9,585 bases of DNA from Microbacterium sp. (GTDB lineage: Bacteria > Actinomycetota > Actinomycetes > Actinomycetales > Microbacteriaceae). Positions 6,247 through 9,585 of the stretch are shown piece by piece. Every line of letters starts with the position of its first letter. Position 1 is the stretch's first letter. Made by a program: the position numbers and the translations under genes. The notes beneath the pieces were generated by a model that ran no database searches, was not told the origin of the DNA, and saw nothing but the letters and a program-made list of their open reading frames with translations. The DNA lies in NCBI GenBank assembly GCA_003248845.1, contig QFPD01000167.1, forward strand, positions 1 through 9,585, given 5' to 3'.

Positions 6247-7866
6247 TTACTTGGTGATGAGGTAGTACAGGGGCACCGAGTTCCAACCGAACTCGACGTT
6301 CTGCACACCCTCGGCGATACCGCCGGTGACGTTCGAGTACCACAGCGGCGTCGCCGGAAGATCCTTCAGCAGGATCGACTGAGCCTTCTGGAAGTCCTCG
6401 TTGGCGGTCGCCGAGTCGGTGGCCGAGATGCCATCGGACAGCAGCTTGTCGAAGTCGGGGTTCGAGTAGTCACCGTCGTTCGAGCCGGCGTTGGTCGCGT
6501 AGAGCGGGCCGAGGAAGTTGTACAGACCCGGGTAGTCGGCTTGCCAACCGGTGCGGAAGGCGGTCTGGATCGTGCGACCCGTGACCTCCTTGCGCAGCGA
6601 CGCGAAGTCGGCGAACGGAGCACCGGACGCATCGATCCCCAGCGTGTTCTTGATCGAGTTCGTCACCGCGTCGACCCACGTCTGGTGGCCGCCGTCGGCG
6701 TTGTAGGCAATCTGGAACGAGCCCGACCACGGCGAGATGGCGTCGGCCTGCGCCCACAGCTTCTTCGCCTCGTCGGGGTTGTACGCGAGCACGTCGGCGC
6801 CCTCGAGCTTGTCCGACCAGCCGTCGATGACGGGAGACGTGAAGTCGCTCGCCGGAGTGCGCGTTCCGTTGAAGACGACCTTCGTGATCTCCTCGCGGTT
6901 GATCGACATCGAGATCGCCTGGCGGCGCAGCTGACCCTCTTCACCCGAGAAGTGCGCGAGGCGCGACGGGATGGTGAAGGACTGGAAGACGGCCGCGGGC
7001 TGGTTGACCGCACGGTCACCGAGCTCCGACTCGAAGGTCGCGAGCGCGGACGGCGGAACGCCGTCGATGACGTCGACCTCACCCGAGAGCAGGTCGGCGT
7101 ACGCGGCATCCTGCGTCGCGTAGAAGACGATGTCCAGGCCCGCGTTGTGCGCTGCACGGCCGCCCTGGTAGTCGTCGTTCTTCACGAGCGAGATCTGCAC
7201 GTTGTGCTCCCACGCGTCGGCAGAGGCGATCTTGTAGGGACCGTTGCCGATGGGGTTCTGACCGAACGCATCCATGTCCTCGAACGCGGCGTCCGGGAGC
7301 GGGTAGAACGCGGAGTAACCGAGACGCAGCGCGAAGTCGGATGCCGGCTTGTTGAGCGCGATCGTGAAGGTGTAGTCGTCGACTTCCTTCAGACCCGTGA
7401 GGTCGGAGTCCTCGTCGTAGCTGAAGCCCTCGATGTCCTCGAAGAAGTAGCTGTTCAGCTGGGCGTTGGACAGCTTCGCGCCGTAGTTCCACGCCTCGAT
7501 GAAGTTGTGGGCCCGCACCTCGGTGCCGTCCGTGAACTTCTGGCCCTTCTTGAGCTTGACCGTGAGGTTCTGCGCGTCGTCGACGGTGATCGACTCGGCC
7601 ATGTCGTTCTGCGGCGCACCCTTGGCGTCGTAGTAGACCAGACCCGCGAAGATCTCGTCCAGGATCTTGCCGCCACCAACCTCGTTGGTGTTGGTCGGGA
7701 TCAGCGGGTTCTCGGGCTCGGAACCGTTCGTCTTGATGATGGCGGTGCTGTCGCCGCCTCCCGACGCGCTCGGCGAGCCGCTGCCACTGCCGGAGCAGCC
7801 CGCGAGGGCCAGTCCTCCGGCGACGAGCAGCGCGATGCCCGCGAGGGCGATCTTGTTGCGCTTCAA
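6247..7866 (-). CDS. Peptide-type ABC importer substrate-binding lipoprotein
   Basis: A 539-residue extracytoplasmic binding protein of the SBP_bac_5 (OppA/DppA) family. It is anchored to the outer face of the membrane and delivers its ligand to the DppB/DppC-type permeases. The chosen start is TTG 7866: AGGAGG (7872-7877) lies five bases upstream, and the product begins MKRNKIALAG with a lipobox LAGC at Cys24, followed by a Gly/Ser-rich linker. A longer frame from 7968 would start upstream of the predicted promoter and bury the signal peptide. Family features include SEPENPLIPTNTNEVGGGKI near the mature N-terminus, LKKGQKFTDGTEVRAHNFI (the 'F.DG..v.A.D' block) and NPIGNGPYKI. The final strand is WNSVPLYYLITK. 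It is the first gene of the importer operon. Ligand specificity cannot be read from the sequence. Confidence 0.95.
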   Translation of the reverse strand: MKRNKIALAGIALLVAGGLALAGCSGSGSGSPSASGGGDSTAIIKTNGSEPENPLIPTNTNEVGGGKILDEIFAGLVYYDAKGAPQNDMAESITVDDAQNLTVKLKKGQKFTDGTEVRAHNFIEAWNYGAKLSNAQLNSYFFEDIEGFSYDEDSDLTGLKEVDDYTFTIALNKPASDFALRLGYSAFYPLPDAAFEDMDAFGQNPIGNGPYKIASADAWEHNVQISLVKNDDYQGGRAAHNAGLDIVFYATQDAAYADLLSGEVDVIDGVPPSALATFESELGDRAVNQPAAVFQSFTIPSRLAHFSGEEGQLRRQAISMSINREEITKVVFNGTRTPASDFTSPVIDGWSDKLEGADVLAYNPDEAKKLWAQADAISPWSGSFQIAYNADGGHQTWVDAVTNSIKNTLGIDASGAPFADFASLRKEVTGRTIQTAFRTGWQADYPGLYNFLGPLYATNAGSNDGDYSNPDFDKLLSDGISATDSATANEDFQKAQSILLKDLPATPLWYSNVTGGIAEGVQNVEFGWNSVPLYYLITK

Positions 7867-7871
7867 CTTGT

Positions 7872-7877
7872 CCTCCT
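7872..7877 (-). promoter_or_regulatory. Shine-Dalgarno sequence that fixes the TTG start of the binding protein
   Basis: A full AGGAGG lies five bases before TTG 7866 and directly ahead of the lipoprotein signal. No comparable site precedes the alternative upstream start codons, so this site decides the start. Confidence 0.88.
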
Positions 7878-7934
7878 GTGCAAGGGTGAATCGCCCACGG
7901 CGTGCTGTGAGAACGCAGGGGCGGGAATAGGGAA

Positions 7935-7963
7935 ACTGTAAGTAACGGATCACTCTTCGACAA
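7935..7963 (-). promoter_or_regulatory. Candidate promoter of the importer operon
   Basis: On the minus strand, TTGTCG (7963-7958) and TACAGT (7940-7935) are separated by 17 nt, matching the actinobacterial sigma-70 pattern. Transcription would begin near 7928 and give a leader of about 60 nt before the TTG start at 7866. The hexamers GTAACG (7942-7947, within the promoter spacer) and CGTTAC (7979-7984, upstream of the -35) form an inverted pair that could bind a regulator. The assignment is by consensus and position only. Confidence 0.45.
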
Positions 7964-8027
7964 ATCAACCCAGGAAAACGTTACAGACCCTTAACTCAAT
8001 CGATCGCAGATGTGGCAATCTGACAAG

Positions 8028-8828
8028 ATGATCGCCGATCGTGGCCCATTCGGCCCTGCAGCACCCTCGGCATCCCCACCCCGTCTGCGCATGTCGCTCT
8101 GGTGGGAGATCGCGATCGTGCTCTGCCTGTCGGTGGGGCGCTCGGCCGTCTACTCGGTGCTGCAGCTCGTGCAGGCGCTCACGCGCGAGCAGGCGCTGGG
8201 CGATCAGTCGACGGCGCTCAACCCGGGCGCGGCCGCACAGGAGTTCTGGGACGTGCTCTACCAGTTCGTCGCGGCATTCTTCGGTTTCGCGCCGATCGCC
8301 CTCGCGATCTACCTGCTGTGGGAGCCGGGGCGGTCAGCCTTCCGGCGGATCGGCCTCGACTTCCGGCTGTTCGGAAGGGATCTGGGCGCCGGCATCCTGC
8401 TCGTCGTCGTCATCGGCGTACCGGGGCTGGGACTGTACGCCGCCGGGCGATCACTCGGGATCACGGTGCAGGTGGATGCCGCGCCGCTCGACGCCTCATG
8501 GTGGACGGTTCCGCTGCTGCTCATCGCGGCACTGCGCGCGGGGCTCACGGAAGAGGTCATCTTCATCGGGTACCTGTTCGACCGGTTGCGCCGGCTCGGG
8601 TGGGGCACGTGGGCGATCATCCTGTCGACGGCGGCGCTGCGCGGCGCGTACCACGCCTACCAGGGATTCGGCTCGATCGTCGGCAACATGGCGATGGGTG
8701 TGGTGTTCGGCTGGGTCTACCACCGCTGGGGGCGGGTCATGCCCCTCGTCATCGCCCACACCGTGATCGACGTGATCGCGTTCGTCGGCTACCCCCTCGC
8801 CGCCGCCTGGTGGCCGGGCCTTTTCTGA
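8028..8828 (+). CDS. CPBP-family intramembrane metalloprotease homologue
   Basis: A polytopic membrane protein of the CPBP (CAAX protease and bacteriocin-processing, Abi) family. From ATG 8028 it has 266 residues and about seven or eight hydrophobic spans. Family motifs are Glu175-Glu176 in LTEEVIFIGYLF, His209 in RGAYHAYQG, and His244...Asp248 in AHTVID, which together would form the active site in the membrane. The EExxxR motif reads EEVIFI, lacking the arginine, and the FxxxH motif reads RGAYH, lacking the phenylalanine; similar forms are familiar in actinobacterial members. The start is uncertain. ATG 8010 is in frame (272 residues) and neither has a Shine-Dalgarno sequence. ATG 8028 has a -10-like CAATCT at a distance that suits a leaderless transcript. 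It is divergent from the importer operon and shares its upstream region. Its substrate is unknown. Confidence 0.88.
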   Translation: MIADRGPFGPAAPSASPPRLRMSLWWEIAIVLCLSVGRSAVYSVLQLVQALTREQALGDQSTALNPGAAAQEFWDVLYQFVAAFFGFAPIALAIYLLWEPGRSAFRRIGLDFRLFGRDLGAGILLVVVIGVPGLGLYAAGRSLGITVQVDAAPLDASWWTVPLLLIAALRAGLTEEVIFIGYLFDRLRRLGWGTWAIILSTAALRGAYHAYQGFGSIVGNMAMGVVFGWVYHRWGRVMPLVIAHTVIDVIAFVGYPLAAAWWPGLF

Positions 8829-8862
8829 CCCCTCCCTCGCGGTCAGCCCGCGTCCGTGCCGT

Positions 8863-8928
8863 TCGCCGAGACGGCATGCAGCGCGTGAAACGCGGGCTCG
8901 TGCGACGCGCTGCGTGCCGTCTCGGCGA
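8863..8928 (+). terminator. Large 24-bp-stem hairpin, probable terminator of the CPBP gene
   Basis: The arms 8863-8886 and 8905-8928 are complementary over 24 positions with one exception, T8877 against G8914, and enclose an 18-nt loop. In plus-strand RNA that position is a G-U wobble, so the structure is uninterrupted; in minus-strand RNA it is an A-C mismatch. This favours a plus-strand transcript, and the hairpin begins 34 nt after the CPBP stop. There is no U-tract. A smaller inverted repeat (CTGACC 8825-8830 with GGTCAG 8841-8846) overlaps the stop codon. The rest of the gap 8829-9058 shows no gene. Confidence 0.6.
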
Positions 8929-9058
8929 CGGGCGACGGGCACGCGGGACGATGTGGCGTGGCATTCATCGCCTCCTCCACAGGGCGAGGAACTGCGTGAT
9001 ACGGCGGGCGACCTGGGGATGACGCGCACGCGGGGCGACGATCTATCACGCTGGTCCG

Positions 9059-9585
9059 ATGCACCCGACGATCATGGCCGCACCCTGCCCGATACCCCTC
9101 CTCATCGCGCACGACGCCGCCCCGACACGAAGACCGCGTGAGCTGAGCGGCCACCTGCAGCTACGACGGGGGGTCTACGTTCCCGTACAGAGCTGGCGTG
9201 CGCTCGCGCCCTGGGATCGCTACCTCGCCCGCGTGCACGCGGTCGCGGCGATCAGACCCGGGTCCGTCTTCTGTCTCGAATCGGCCGCGGCCCTGCACGG
9301 GCTGCCTGTGTTCGGCGAGCCACGGAACGTCCACGTCTTCGACCCCGCGGCCGCGCGATCGACGTCGTTCGGCGACATCGTCGTGCACACGAGCCAGACG
9401 CCGCGCACGGTCGGCCGCCTCGACCATCTCGACGTGGTCGACAGCGCCGACACCGTCGTCGATCTCGCCCGTGTTCTCCCTCCCGCGTTTGCCCTCGCGA
9501 CGGTCGACGCGGCCATTGCGTCGGGCCACCCTGCACCTGTCGCGCTCGAGACGATCGTGGACCGGCTCTACGACGTCATCGTGGG
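9059..9585 (+). CDS. AbiEi-like/DUF559-associated hypothetical protein, cut by the right edge
   Basis: An open frame from ATG 9059 (in-frame alternative ATG 9074) to the window end, 175 codons plus two bases. The N-terminal part contains LQLRRGVYVPVQSW (33-46), resembling the winged-helix 'wing' of AbiEi-type antitoxin N-termini. Then come APWDRYLARVHAVA, FCLESAAALHGLPVFGEP (71-88), HVFDP and DSADTVVDLARVLPPAFALA (128-147). I recognise this arrangement from abundant actinobacterial proteins annotated as AbiEi-family antitoxin-like or DUF559 proteins, which often end in a Vsr-like nuclease fold; that part would lie outside the window. There is no Shine-Dalgarno sequence. TATCAC (9044-9049), nine bases upstream, could serve a leaderless start. 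No AbiEii toxin gene is seen. The function remains unassigned. Confidence 0.7.
   Translation, partial: MHPTIMAAPCPIPLLIAHDAAPTRRPRELSGHLQLRRGVYVPVQSWRALAPWDRYLARVHAVAAIRPGSVFCLESAAALHGLPVFGEPRNVHVFDPAAARSTSFGDIVVHTSQTPRTVGRLDHLDVVDSADTVVDLARVLPPAFALATVDAAIASGHPAPVALETIVDRLYDVIV

Noticed and set aside
7867..7968. Longer N-terminus for the binding protein, starting at 7968.
   Set aside because: It would bury the lipoprotein signal internally, start upstream of the predicted promoter and ignore the AGGAGG placed correctly before TTG 7866.
8010..9585. CPBP protease plus AbiEi-like protein as a new phage-defence pair.
   Set aside because: The genes are separated by 230 nt and a large hairpin, both families are common chromosomal genes in actinobacteria, and no other defence gene is present.

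Overview
The window comes from a high-GC Gram-positive bacterium. Strong G/C codon bias, GTG and TTG starts, a very short lipoprotein signal and the protein flavour all point to an actinobacterium, most likely Microbacteriaceae and Microbacterium-like. That placement is a judgement from sequence style, not a database result.

About four fifths of the window (1-7866, minus strand) is peptide/nickel-type (Dpp/Opp) ABC importer machinery. Read in the direction of transcription, the right-hand operon encodes a lipoprotein substrate-binding protein (7866-6247). A strong hairpin follows in a 159-nt gap, then a DppB-type permease (6087-5158), a DppC-type permease (from 5168, overlapping by 11 nt), a double-NBD ATPase of the DppD-DppF fused kind (ending 2626) and a small membrane PH-like protein (2623-2039). 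After a 216-nt regulatory gap a second unit begins: another DppB-type permease (1822-839) and another DppC-type permease (837 to beyond the left edge). Both units make inner-membrane importer parts. The lipoprotein captures an oligopeptide-like solute, the paired permeases form the channel and the double ATPase would drive transport.

The main anomaly is the junction between the DppC-type permease and the ATPase, near 4224. The permease loses its stop codon right after the conserved C-terminal LDPR. The ATPase loses its start codon, its first strands and the A-loop segment of NBD1, and lies in the -1 frame. It looks like a deletion of roughly 100 nt or more that joined the two genes out of frame, either a real lesion or an assembly error.

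The right end (8010-9585, plus strand) is divergent from the transporter. It holds a CPBP-family intramembrane protease homologue, a 24-bp-stem hairpin behind it, and the start of a protein resembling the AbiEi-like antitoxin/DUF559-associated proteins common in actinobacteria, cut by the right edge. There are no tRNA or rRNA genes, CRISPR arrays, insertion sequences or phage genes. I found no convincing new multi-gene system. The points worth checking are the permease/ATPase lesion, the structured DNA upstream of the second permease unit, and the two large hairpins.
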